A stretch of DNA of 14,290 nucleotides from Gammaproteobacteria bacterium (GTDB lineage Bacteria; Pseudomonadota; Gammaproteobacteria; Chromatiales; Chromatiaceae), in contig JAGVUH010000257.1 of assembly GCA_019136395.1 (NCBI GenBank), positions 1 to 14,290 of the forward strand, written 5' to 3'. The first letter of the stretch is position 1. Every line of letters starts with the position of its first letter. Under the pieces are notes generated by a model. The model did not search any database, had not been told where the DNA came from, and saw only the letters and a program-made list of their open reading frames with translations. Shown here piece after piece: positions 1-7,633 of the stretch. A program made the translations under genes and the position numbers.

Positions 1-3
1 CGT

Positions 4-435
4 TCAGCCTCCAACCCGGTGCAGATATTCCGCCTTGAAGCGGATACGGTCCTCTTTGCTCTTGGGATCAAGACCCTGTGCGATGATTTTTTCCTTCAGC
101 CAGGCAGGGAGCGCCCCCTTGACATAGATATTGGCCGGGTTGTCCGGGTCGACAAAATAGACGCCTTGCGGGGTTGATGGTGCTTGTGGAGTTGGCTCAG
201 GCGCTGGTACCTGCTGGCGCCGGGTATAAGAACGCCGTCGTTTCGCGGTTACCAACGGGAGGATCTCTTCCAGGCTATAGCCCTGCCCAATGATGAGGTC
301 CCTAACCTGCTGAGCCACATCATACTTGCCTTGCTTCTTGCGCTGCTCAAGCTCATGAAAAGCAATGGCACGTTGCTGTTCCAGTTCGGCAAGGTGTTGC
401 TGTAGTTCCTCAAGGCTCATGGTTTCAACCGTCAT
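4..435 (-). CDS. H-NS-family nucleoid-associated protein with altered DNA-binding motif
   Basis: H-NS-family proteins coat AT-rich and foreign DNA and silence it. The 143-residue product has the family layout: an N-terminal helical oligomerisation part (about 1-50, with MSLEELQQHLAELEQQ), the GYSLEEILPLV turn (52-62), a basic linker KRRR (about 65-68), a Pro/Gln-rich spacer (76-90) and a C-terminal core with YFVDPDNPANIY then LPAWL (93-113). Canonical members carry a W-x-G-R-G-R-x-P-x-W loop that enters the AT minor groove; here the equivalent stretch reads YVKGALPAWL, so both loop arginines are missing. Two ATG codons lie in tandem. The AGGAG at 442-446 is 3 nt from the first (438) and 6 nt from the second (435), so I chose the second. 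It stands alone on the minus strand and ends at the window edge. The family call is firm; DNA-binding ability is doubtful. Confidence 0.85.
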   Translation of the reverse strand: MTVETMSLEELQQHLAELEQQRAIAFHELEQRKKQGKYDVAQQVRDLIIGQGYSLEEILPLVTAKRRRSYTRRQQVPAPEPTPQAPSTPQGVYFVDPDNPANIYVKGALPAWLKEKIIAQGLDPKSKEDRIRFKAEYLHRVGG

Positions 436-438
436 CAT

Positions 439-811
439 GGACTCCTAGGTTAGTGATGAAAAGGACAATGGAGCCCGCTATGTTAGCAATGGAGCCTGGC
501 AGGTGGGAAACTTAACAGTGCAGAAGGGACACGGAGTCCAGTATTGCCCATGTAGGTCAGATCATCTTCGTCAGACGTTCCGACTTATACGTGAGGGATC
601 GGAAGAAGGCAAAGCAGTCCGCCACGAGAAAATTTAAGCAGCATTCAGCCTGTAAAGAGAATTCCCCCTGACACATAATGGAAAAAATCTTCCCGAGAAT
701 TTCAGTCCATCTCTGCGCGCTTCACCAGTCCTTCACGATTCACCGACGACCTTGCAAATCGGTGCATGAGAGAAGTCAACCTTGAAGGTGTATTTGATGT
801 CCGGCCCGGGA
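439..811. other. Intergenic stretch between the H-NS-like and UmuD-like genes
   Basis: I see no gene here. It is richer in A and T than the centre of the window. The Shine-Dalgarno of the H-NS-like gene is at 442-446, and its promoter should lie within the next 100-150 bases, but I find no convincing -35/-10 pair. The decamer CAATGGAGCC occurs twice (466-475 and 487-496). No clear intrinsic terminator follows the UmuD-like gene. Confidence 0.5.
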
Positions 812-1279
812 CTACTCACCCGTCATCCGTACTACCCCTGTGACGATACCCAAAATCTCGATCTCATCATGGCGTAAGTAGAGCGGCTCCATCTCCGGGT
901 TGGCGGGTTGCAGACGAATCCCCTCATTCTCGACATAAAACCGCTTCAGCGTCACCTTTTCGCCGTTGATCAACGCCACGACCGTCTCGCCGTTGGTCGC
1001 CGTCTGCCGTTGTTCGATAATAATGATATCCCCGTCCTGGATTTGATCGTCAATCATGGAGTGGCCACGGACCCTTAGGGCATAGCTGGCCTTGCGGGTC
1101 ATGTGACTGGGTATGCGGATGATCTCCTGCTCTTCCGGGGTCTCTACGGGCCGGCCGGCACTGACGTAACCCAGGAGCGGGATTTCGACACCGACCTCTG
1201 CTTCCAGGTCCAAGGGCTCAAGGCGGGGGTCCCAGGACAGGTGAGTGCGTTTGGGGATCATATAAAGGAGTTGAGGCAT
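812..1279 (-). CDS. umuD: UmuD-like S24-family self-cleaving protease
   Basis: Proteins of the LexA/UmuD (peptidase S24) family cleave themselves when RecA filaments form after DNA damage; UmuD then works with UmuC as translesion polymerase V. The 155-residue product shows the Ala-Gly cleavage site in GYVSAGRPVE (A41-G42), the catalytic serine in RGHSMIDD (S74) and the catalytic lysine in KVTLKRF (K112). The Ser-Lys spacing matches LexA. Only about 40 residues precede the cleavage site, too few for a LexA or phage-repressor DNA-binding domain, hence UmuD rather than LexA. The reading frame stays open upstream to about 1681, but GGGAG lies 7 nt before the ATG at 1279 and family similarity begins after it, so I chose that start. 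I found no CTGT-N8-ACAG SOS box. The usual partner umuC lies divergently and is broken, so this protein has lost its local partner. Confidence 0.82.
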   Translation of the reverse strand: MPQLLYMIPKRTHLSWDPRLEPLDLEAEVGVEIPLLGYVSAGRPVETPEEQEIIRIPSHMTRKASYALRVRGHSMIDDQIQDGDIIIIEQRQTATNGETVVALINGEKVTLKRFYVENEGIRLQPANPEMEPLYLRHDEIEILGIVTGVVRMTGE

Positions 1280-2014
1280 GGCAATCTCCCGAATGGCAAG
1301 GGGAGCCAGTCTATCGCAAAGTGTACCGTCACCATGAGGGGGACCCCACGGCCCCTGCCAGGGGTGGTTCCTTAGCCCCCTTGAGCAGGCGCCAAGGTCA
1401 CCACCACCCCACCCCTTCTCCTCATGGATCTGGGTCTGCAAAAACCCAGCAGGAACGTAGCACGGGGTGCTGCCCCAAGCTAGCAGCCAAAACCCCAGCA
1501 GAATCGACCCCTGTAGCGCCTTTAGCAGCTTGCGGCTTTTGGGGGAGGTAGGGAGGAGATAACCCCACCAACTGGCTGGGCGGCGCTCATCACCTTTGGC
1601 GCGGTGTGGGTGGCCTACCGCTGAATGACCCGCCCCAATCCACCACAGGAGACCCTGTATCGGTTCAGCGCCCGGGTCCACCCTCAGGTTATCAGGTAGG
1701 AGCCCTGATCAGGTTTTCACCTTACCTACCTGGAACCCCCCTAAGCCGCTACAGATGCAACACCGCTACAGGCCATGCCGTTACTGGGCTTATGACCGTT
1801 ACGGAGGGGGTTCTCAGGTGCTACGGGGCCGCTACCAACCCCTACCGCTGGGTGGCTAGACCACTGACAAGACGCCTCCCTATCGGGGCGTAACCCACCG
1901 CCCATGAGGAGGGGATTGTTGCCGGTCCGTGTTGGTTTTTGGAAAGCAATATCCACGCCAATAACAGATATTTCCACGCTGGCGATTTGGTCAGGTAGTG
2001 TCCGATGCCGGAGC
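1280..2014. other. Long repeat-rich region between umuD-like gene and umuC remnant, no convincing gene
   Basis: About 735 bases without a gene I can support. The minus-strand frame of the UmuD-like gene stays open from 1279 back to about 1681. Part of it (around 1440-1570) would encode a hydrophobic segment, SILLGFWLLAWGSTPCYVPA, which could be a remnant of a membrane or exported protein; I do not recognise it and it has no credible start. The stretch is full of short G-runs and C-runs. Between 1684 and 1732 lies a cluster of TCAGGT-type repeats (separate entry), and CGCTAC-like words recur from 1746 to 1836. It may be a decayed gene region, a regulatory region or a fossil of a replication or transfer locus. 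Confidence 0.4.
1684..1732. repeat. Cluster of TCAGGT repeats with an 8-bp inverted repeat
   Basis: TCAGGT occurs at 1684-1689, 1692-1697 and 1709-1714. CAGGTAGG at 1693-1700 pairs perfectly with CCTACCTG at 1725-1732 across a 24-base loop. Further TCAGGT copies occur near 1815 and 1991. Such clustering can mark protein-binding sites (operator or iteron-like), but spacing is irregular and no replication gene is nearby, so the role is unknown. Confidence 0.45.
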
Positions 2015-2044
2015 TATAATCCGATTAAGGTAACAATAATCGGA
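2015..2044 (+). promoter_or_regulatory. TATAAT promoter box with overlapping operator-like inverted repeat, upstream of umuC remnant
   Basis: A perfect -10 hexamer TATAAT is at 2015-2020. Starting at its last base is a perfect 8-bp inverted repeat: TCCGATTA at 2020-2027 and TAATCGGA at 2037-2044, with a 9-bp spacer. No good -35 is seen at 16-18 bp (TTGGTC lies 22 bp upstream), so the promoter may depend on an activator or be weak. The repeat covers the expected transcription start, a classic repressor position, and is not the enterobacterial LexA box. The umuC remnant starts at 2053. Confidence 0.55.
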
Positions 2045-2052
2045 AACCCAGC

Positions 2053-2589
2053 ATGGCCGTCGTTTTCTTCCCACCCCCCCAGGCATCTTTTGCCCTGGTG
2101 GATGCCAACAACTTCTACGTCAGTTGCGAGCGGGTGTTCGACTACCGGTTGCACGACCGGTCGGTGGTGGAACTGTCCAACAACGACGGCTGCTGCGTGG
2201 CACGTAGCGAAGAGGCCAAGGCCCTGGGCATCCGTATGGGGCAGCCGTTCTTCGAGGTGCGGGAGATCTCCTGGAGCAGAACCGGGGCGTGGCCCTGTCG
2301 TCCAACTCCACCCTCTATGCGGACATGAGCCGGCAGTTATTGGCGGTCATTGGCCAGTTCAGCCCGGAGCCGGAGATCTACTCTTAATCGACGAGTCCTT
2401 TCTGCGGTTTGCCGGCTTCGACCACTGGGACCAGACCGCCCACGGGCGCACCTTGCGGGCGCGAGTGTTGCGGTGGACCGGGCCCCCGGTGGGGGTGGGC
2501 ATCGGTCCGACCACGACCCTGGCCTAACTGGCCAACCGGCTAGCGAAGAAGCACCCGGACTTTCAGGCTGAAGGGGTGTGCAACCTCCA
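2053..2589 (+). pseudogene. umuC: umuC-type Y-family DNA polymerase remnant
   Basis: UmuC is the catalytic subunit of SOS polymerase V. The N-terminal fragment is unmistakable: FALVDANNFYVSCERVF, with the first catalytic aspartate, then VELSNNDGCCVARSEEAKAL. At about 2265-2271 the frame shifts and continues as LEQNRGVALSSNSTLYADMS to EPEIYS, where it hits TAA (2385-2387). A second shift of two extra bases at about 2382-2387 restores IDESFLRFAGF, holding the catalytic Asp-Glu pair. In GPTTTLA the next codon, where Lys is expected, is a stop (TAA, 2525-2527), after which LANRLAKKHPDFQAEG continues. Recognisable similarity ends near 2589; the C-terminal little-finger and clamp-binding parts are not identifiable. 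Two frameshifts and a nonsense codon make a functional product very unlikely. A transcript from the TATAAT box could still read into the defence operon. Confidence 0.9.
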
Positions 2590-2819
2590 GATATGGTCCC
2601 ATCGACGACAGCCCGGCCCGTGCCCCCCGTCGAACGAGGGAACGCCTACGTTGAGGCATCCATCGCCTGCGTCCGGGAAGCCGGCCACAAACCGCTGTGT
2701 CCGCTCCTCTTGGTCGGGTTGAGCAGGAACCAAACCGGTTGGCGCTGCCGGCGCAGTTCACCACGGTCTGGGGGCAGCCGTTTCGCTAGCGCATCCCCGA
2801 CGGAGGCAGATCATCAATC
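2590..2819. other. Decayed sequence between umuC remnant and the pPIWI-RE operon
   Basis: About 230 bases that presumably hold the degraded 3' end of umuC or a junction left when the defence island arrived. Short open frames exist but I recognise none. This stretch must contain any promoter dedicated to the operon; I see no convincing -35/-10 pair. GGAGG at about 2802-2806 is 13 nt from the ATG at 2820, long for a ribosome binding site. Confidence 0.35.
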
Positions 2820-3950
2820 ATGACGCACCAGGCAGAGGACTCGCACTCCACCGTCCCCGACGACACCCTGCTGAGGCTGTATGCCTCGGCGTTGGTCACG
2901 CTGCAAGCGCACCTCGATGAACAGGGCTATCTGTCGTGCCCCTATCCGCCTGCCCTGCGCCGGGCCTTTGATCGGGGAGCGGCGTGTAATTTGCTGGCAG
3001 GGTCGGCCTGCTGGCCGACTGACCTGTCTCAGTTGCGGAAGGTGGCGCAGCAGCCGCTCGCCACGTGGGTGCCCGATATGTCCTGGGACCCCGACGGCGA
3101 ATTCTATGCGGCCGTGTTGTGTGACGATAACGCCATCACCAGCGATTGCCAGCGGTTGGCGGTCGCGACCGGCAATCCCGAGCAGGAAATCGAGGAAAAT
3201 TCCGGTTATCAATGGCTGCTCAGCGTGTGCCGTGATCGCCTGGACGGCGAGCAGTTCTACCGCGCCTGGCGTCGCGCCCTTATCACCCATCCGGTGATCG
3301 ACACGCCCCTCAGTCTGCTGTTGGGGGCGGGGTTGGCGGATGACCCATACGCCGCTCAGCTCGTGGAGGCGTTTTATGCCCCCGTGCCCGAGGCGCTGGC
3401 GATCAATGGTGAACTGCCCCTGTGCACCGTGTCGGGGACGATTCTACGGCGCCGTGGCGCGCGGACGGCGGACTTCAGCACGGAATGCCGGGACCCGGAG
3501 GCCGTCCGCCGTGCTCAGACGGGACAGTGCGCCCGCCGTCCTTATGATCCCCGCATGAAGCAGCTGCGCCGGGCCTTTCGCCGCTATTGGTGCTTGCCCG
3601 GGCTGGCGGAACTCTCCCTGGCCGCGGGCTTGGACAAGCAGGGCTGGCAAACAACGCTCTGGCCGCAGCTGGACCGCATTGATCTGCTGGCGGTCTCGCC
3701 ATCCGGTCACCGCCTGGCGCTGGAGGTCAAAGACTATCTGGCGCCCGCACACTTAGCGCGCCGCTTTCAGGGCTTCAAGGAGTTTGCGGACGATGACGAC
3801 TGCTATCTGGTCATCCCGGATTACCTGCCGCAGCTGGTTCCGAGGTACGAGGAGCAGTTTAAGCATTTGCGGGCCGCGCAGGGGAAAAGTCGCGTGCGGG
3901 TAATGCGCGTGTCGCGCCTGCTCAAGCACCTGCGCCGGCTCGGCGCGTGA
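2820..3950 (+). CDS. pPIWI-RE island PD-(D/E)XK nuclease protein (REase subunit)
   Basis: I identify this 376-residue protein as the restriction-endonuclease-fold member of the pPIWI-RE three-gene island, predicted to cut DNA selected by the PIWI protein. The N-terminal two thirds match the accessory region of these proteins, including a gene-island-specific domain (Y/Z type) around FYAPVPEAL (185-193) and a cysteine-containing stretch LCTVSGTILRRR (201-212) to C223. YDPRMKQLRRAFRRYWCLPGL (242-262) leads to the nuclease core: WPQLDRIDLLAV (281-292, likely metal ligand D288 or D285), then ALEVKDYLAP (300-309), giving the E302-x-K304 signature. CYLVIPDYLP (328-337) is the following core strand. 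The catalytic residues look intact. It is the first gene of the operon, with a 101-bp gap before the helicase gene. The start is the only in-frame ATG before conserved sequence, but its ribosome binding site is distant. Function is inferred from the family. Confidence 0.85.
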   Translation: MTHQAEDSHSTVPDDTLLRLYASALVTLQAHLDEQGYLSCPYPPALRRAFDRGAACNLLAGSACWPTDLSQLRKVAQQPLATWVPDMSWDPDGEFYAAVLCDDNAITSDCQRLAVATGNPEQEIEENSGYQWLLSVCRDRLDGEQFYRAWRRALITHPVIDTPLSLLLGAGLADDPYAAQLVEAFYAPVPEALAINGELPLCTVSGTILRRRGARTADFSTECRDPEAVRRAQTGQCARRPYDPRMKQLRRAFRRYWCLPGLAELSLAAGLDKQGWQTTLWPQLDRIDLLAVSPSGHRLALEVKDYLAPAHLARRFQGFKEFADDDDCYLVIPDYLPQLVPRYEEQFKHLRAAQGKSRVRVMRVSRLLKHLRRLGA

Positions 3951-4051
3951 TCAACCTGACGCGCGTGCGGGCGTTGATGGGTTTCAGCGACCGCTGAGGC
4001 TGTCACGGTCCGGCGTGCCACTTTACCGGATACAGGGGAGAGGGCGTAGCG
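3951..4051 (+). other. Gap between nuclease and helicase genes with a 16-codon overlapping ORF and a hairpin
   Basis: A GTG at 3947-3949 overlaps the nuclease stop in a GTGA arrangement and opens a 16-codon frame, (V/M)INLTRVRALMGFSDR, ending with TGA at 3995-3997. It could be a translationally coupled leader peptide or a former C-terminal tail of the nuclease cut off by a frameshift. TCAGCG (3984-3989) and CGCTGA (3992-3997) form a short inverted repeat at its end. A good ribosome binding site (GGGGAGAGGG) lies just before the helicase start. Confidence 0.4.
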
Positions 4052-7000
4052 ATGCGTACGGATCAAGACTTTCGTGAGGGCTATCGGGCGCTGACCGCGG
4101 CGCTTACCCCGGGCGCCCTACCTGCGGATCTCCCCCTGCTGGGGCTGATTGAGTTGTGCTTGACGGCGCTGGCCGAACACCTGCCCACCGCTTCGATCCA
4201 TGTACTGCCGGTGCTGATGACCGGTTACACGTCGCTGGCGACCGAGGTGACGGATGTGCCGGCCTTTCACGCGACGGTGGCCAGCTTGCGGCACCTGTGC
4301 GGACGCTTTGGTTCGCCCGCGGCCTGGCTGGAGGCATGTCAGACGCACGCCGGCTTTCCGGAGGTGCTGCGCTGTTATGACCTCCAGGCGGAGCGGCCCG
4401 TGCGGCGGGCAGCCGCGCCCCCGGGCGTGTTGCAGCATCTGCGGGACACCTTGCGCCGGCCCGTCCCCTGGGCGCGCCACGACCTGCGCGTCGCCGTGCC
4501 CGGCCCGGCCCGGATTGAGCGCGATCACAATCGGACGGTACGCGCCTACGAGATCCCCGCCCTGCCGCATGCCCTGCCAGCGGTTGCGCAACACACCTTG
4601 CTCAGACGGTCGGAACGTGCCCCCCTCCAGGTGAGCCTGACGCAGCTGCGGGCGATCGCCCGGGAGGTTGACGCGCGGGAGGCCGCGCCGGATTGGCCGG
4701 ATGACCTGCCGCCGCTCCATCTGGCCGAGCGCCTGGACAAGTCGTCGCACCTGGAAGGATTGTCTCCGGATTTCTTTGCCGACGACACCCTGACCCTGGC
4801 AGGGGTGACGCATGTGGTCGGCATGCTGTCCTCGGGGAAATCAACGCTGGTGATGGGGCTGATTTTCGCCTTGGCGCAGCAGAACCCCGGACCCCGGCTC
4901 GCGGTCATCGTCACGGACACCCTGCAAGGCGCCACCCTTTCGGCCCGTTTGCGCCGGCATGGGATTCCGGCCACGGTGCTCGCCAGCCTGTCCAACCGCG
5001 AGCGGCACCTGGACGCCATCCATTGGCGCCAGAGTCGGGGCAGCCGGTACGGAGACCTCGCCGCGCTCGGTGAACTGGGCGCGGATTTCGGGGTGGGCTG
5101 CCCCCTCGACGGTCTGCAAACGGCCGATCCGGAGCTGATCCAGGGGGACGCGGACGGCGGGCCGTTCCCCCTGTTCGCCGAAAAACCCTGTCATAAAATC
5201 AAGCAGTCGGTGGCGCGGAACACCCCGCGCCCCTCTTCGCGCCCTGGCGCGCGGGGCGCTGACGAGGGCGCGGAGCGCTCGTGCCCGTTCTGGCCGGCGT
5301 GCCCCGCCCAGGGGCAACAGCGCGCCGCCGTTGCGGCGCGCGTCCTGATCATGACCCCGCAGGCCTTTTTGTATGTCATGCCGGACCAATGGACCCTGGA
5401 GGAGCAACTCTCGCTCCCAGAGTTGCTGCAATACACCGTGGATCTGGTGATCTGCGACGAGGTCGATGCCGTACAGCAAACGCTTGACGCCGCCTTCGTC
5501 CCGGTCGCGCCGATCATGGGCCGCGAGGGTAACAACTACACCCCCGCGGTCACCACGCAGGCCTGGGCGGCGATCCAGAACCGGAGCGGCGCCCAGTTCA
5601 AAAAGCCCCTGAATTGTCGGTGGACCAACAATTTCGGCGAACTCAACCGGCAGGTGGGCCACCTGTATGCGATCGTGCAGAACGAAGCCGCCTTTCTGCA
5701 TGACGTCTACCTGAACACGCCCTTCTCGGGGGTGGGGCTACTGGATTTCCTGCGGCGCCGGGCGCAGGCTGCGCGCACGGGGGCGCCGCTCACCCCGCTG
5801 GGAGACGGTGAATTTCGCGAGCTGACCCAGGTAGCGTCCGCCATTGGCGAGCGCCGGCCGCGTGGGGCGCGTGCCGCGACGGACGCGGCGGAATCCCTGC
5901 CCGCGCTGACTGACGCGGCACTGCGCCAGGCGGCCCTGGCCCTGCAGGAGATCGGCATCAACGCCCTCCTGGCGGAAGACTATCGCGACCTCCTGCCTGA
6001 CGTCGAAGCGGCGCTGGGTGATCGCCTTCAGGCGTTCTGCATCCTCTCCCCTGAGGAACGCCAGGGCCTGGCGGCGGACGAGGACGGGGCGGCGCCCGGG
6101 CCGGGCGTGGCGAAACGCCGCAAAAACGCCTTAATCCTGCTGCTGGCGGTGGTCGCCGAGGTGGCGCTGGACCGGTACCACTGGCTGATCAAAGCGCAGC
6201 CGGCGGTGGCGGGGGATTTCGACTTCGGTGGCGACGGGCCGCCGCTCTTGGCCGACCGCCTCATCAAGCAGTATCGCAATCTGCTGCCGGGTAACCCCGC
6301 CGGCTCCATCTTTGGCCTCCTCTACGATGAACCGAGCCCGGAGCGCGCCCGCGAGCAGGGGGGTACGTTGTCCATGCTCAACCACCTTGGCGTCGGGCGA
6401 TTTTTGCTGACCCACCTGCACGATCTGTTACGGGGCGAAGGGCAAGCGGGTCCCCACGTCCTGATGCTGTCAGGGACGAGTTGGGCGGGCGGGAGCGGGC
6501 GGCGCGCCGTCCCGGGCTGCCAGCGTCCGATTGACAGCGCGTCCCCCACCTTCGATGTCCAGGTGCCCGTCGCCGGCGTCCTGATCCAGCCGCCGAGCGA
6601 ATTGGCGGCGATCCGTGACTCACGGTTCGCCTTGGTGCCGATCCGCCAGCCCGACGGGAGCCAGGTGGTGATCTCCGGGGCGGGGTTATCCCAGCGGCGC
6701 GGGCGGCTGATCTACATCGCCGAGCGCTTCGCGATCCCGCAGGATGGCCTGAATCTGCTGGAACAGCAGTGGCAACGGTTGGCCACCGTCTGGAGCGAGG
6801 CGTCCCTGCAGGATCGGCGGCGGGCCCTGCTGGTCGTCAATTCGTATGCCGACGCGGCGGTGGTGGCCGATACCCTGCACCAGGCGTTACCGTCACCGGC
6901 GTGGCGCGTTTACTGCCTGGAGCAGGATCAGCGGGACGGCGCCGCACGCACGACCGCCGGCCAGCACGGGGCCTCCCGCCTGCCGCGCTCACTGATCGAG

Positions 7001-7633
7001 GCGTTTGGGCGCACGCCCGAACACTCGGTGCTGGTCGCCCCCCTGCAGATCGTGGCGCGGGGGCACAACATCCTGAATGAACAGCGCAAGGCGGCCATCG
7101 CCGCGATCTATTTCCTGCATCGTCCCCACCCCCGACCCGATGATTTCAGCGCGACGATCGGCCGGCTGAACCGTCTGGCGCTGGAGATTTACGCGCACGG
7201 CCTCGCGCCCCTGCCGACGCCGGAAGATCTGGGGTCGCGCGCGCAGCGCATGCGGCGCCAGGCCAGCCGGCTGGTCCGCCGCAGCCTGGAGTGTCGCGGC
7301 GGCTATTCCAGTCTGCCCACCGAGTTCAAGGCCCAGTTTGCCTGGGACATGCTGACCCCGCTCTGGCAGACCATCGGCCGGGGCATCCGCGGCGGGTGTC
7401 CGGTTTTTTGCGGCTTCGTCGACGCCAAGTTCGCCCCCCGCTCGTTCGCCTGGCAGGAAGGACTGCCGTGGGACGATGGTCATTCCAGCCCCCTGGTTCA
7501 GGCGCTGCAGCAACTGCGGCTGGCCATGGATCCCACGACCAATCCCCGGGAATACCGGGTGGCCCGCCTGCTCTACGCACCGTTTTTTGACGCCCTTAAC
7601 TCAACGGAAGGATTGAAACATGGCCACGATTGA
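4052..7633 (+). CDS. pPIWI-RE island DinG/XPD-like superfamily 2 helicase
   Basis: This 1193-residue protein matches the helicase of the pPIWI-RE three-gene island, predicted to unwind the target duplex or R-loop. Residues 1-240 form an island-specific N-terminal region. Walker A is GMLSSGKST (257-265, K263). Four cysteines, C350 (VGCPLDG), C380 (KPCHKI), C411 and C417 (SCPFWPACP), sit between motifs I and II as in the 4Fe-4S domain of XPD and DinG. Walker B is LVICDEVDA (465-473), DEVD instead of the usual DEAH. LMLSGTSWAGGS (804-815) marks entry to the second RecA-like lobe, and WQTIGRGIRGG (1105-1115) is motif VI with the Q-x-x-G-R-x-x-R pattern. A helical insert spans roughly 540-790. A strong ribosome binding site precedes the ATG. 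The 3' end overlaps the PIWI gene by 14 bp, implying coupled translation and 1:1 expression. The protein should be a soluble ATP-driven helicase; activity itself is inferred. Confidence 0.88.
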   Translation: MRTDQDFREGYRALTAALTPGALPADLPLLGLIELCLTALAEHLPTASIHVLPVLMTGYTSLATEVTDVPAFHATVASLRHLCGRFGSPAAWLEACQTHAGFPEVLRCYDLQAERPVRRAAAPPGVLQHLRDTLRRPVPWARHDLRVAVPGPARIERDHNRTVRAYEIPALPHALPAVAQHTLLRRSERAPLQVSLTQLRAIAREVDAREAAPDWPDDLPPLHLAERLDKSSHLEGLSPDFFADDTLTLAGVTHVVGMLSSGKSTLVMGLIFALAQQNPGPRLAVIVTDTLQGATLSARLRRHGIPATVLASLSNRERHLDAIHWRQSRGSRYGDLAALGELGADFGVGCPLDGLQTADPELIQGDADGGPFPLFAEKPCHKIKQSVARNTPRPSSRPGARGADEGAERSCPFWPACPAQGQQRAAVAARVLIMTPQAFLYVMPDQWTLEEQLSLPELLQYTVDLVICDEVDAVQQTLDAAFVPVAPIMGREGNNYTPAVTTQAWAAIQNRSGAQFKKPLNCRWTNNFGELNRQVGHLYAIVQNEAAFLHDVYLNTPFSGVGLLDFLRRRAQAARTGAPLTPLGDGEFRELTQVASAIGERRPRGARAATDAAESLPALTDAALRQAALALQEIGINALLAEDYRDLLPDVEAALGDRLQAFCILSPEERQGLAADEDGAAPGPGVAKRRKNALILLLAVVAEVALDRYHWLIKAQPAVAGDFDFGGDGPPLLADRLIKQYRNLLPGNPAGSIFGLLYDEPSPERAREQGGTLSMLNHLGVGRFLLTHLHDLLRGEGQAGPHVLMLSGTSWAGGSGRRAVPGCQRPIDSASPTFDVQVPVAGVLIQPPSELAAIRDSRFALVPIRQPDGSQVVISGAGLSQRRGRLIYIAERFAIPQDGLNLLEQQWQRLATVWSEASLQDRRRALLVVNSYADAAVVADTLHQALPSPAWRVYCLEQDQRDGAARTTAGQHGASRLPRSLIEAFGRTPEHSVLVAPLQIVARGHNILNEQRKAAIAAIYFLHRPHPRPDDFSATIGRLNRLALEIYAHGLAPLPTPEDLGSRAQRMRRQASRLVRRSLECRGGYSSLPTEFKAQFAWDMLTPLWQTIGRGIRGGCPVFCGFVDAKFAPRSFAWQEGLPWDDGHSSPLVQALQQLRLAMDPTTNPREYRVARLLYAPFFDALNSTEGLKHGHD

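Noticed and set aside
1282..1681. N-terminal extension of the UmuD-like frame to 289 residues
   Set aside because: The family starts near 1279, a good Shine-Dalgarno precedes that ATG, and the added 134 residues match nothing I know. The longer frame would start at a GTG.
1280..2052. Classical LexA box (CTGT-N8-ACAG) for the umu genes
   Set aside because: No such pair was found; the inverted repeat at 2020-2044 is of a different type.
4841..5701. 286-codon minus-strand frame inside the helicase gene
   Set aside because: It is antisense to the helicase motifs and has no recognisable domain.
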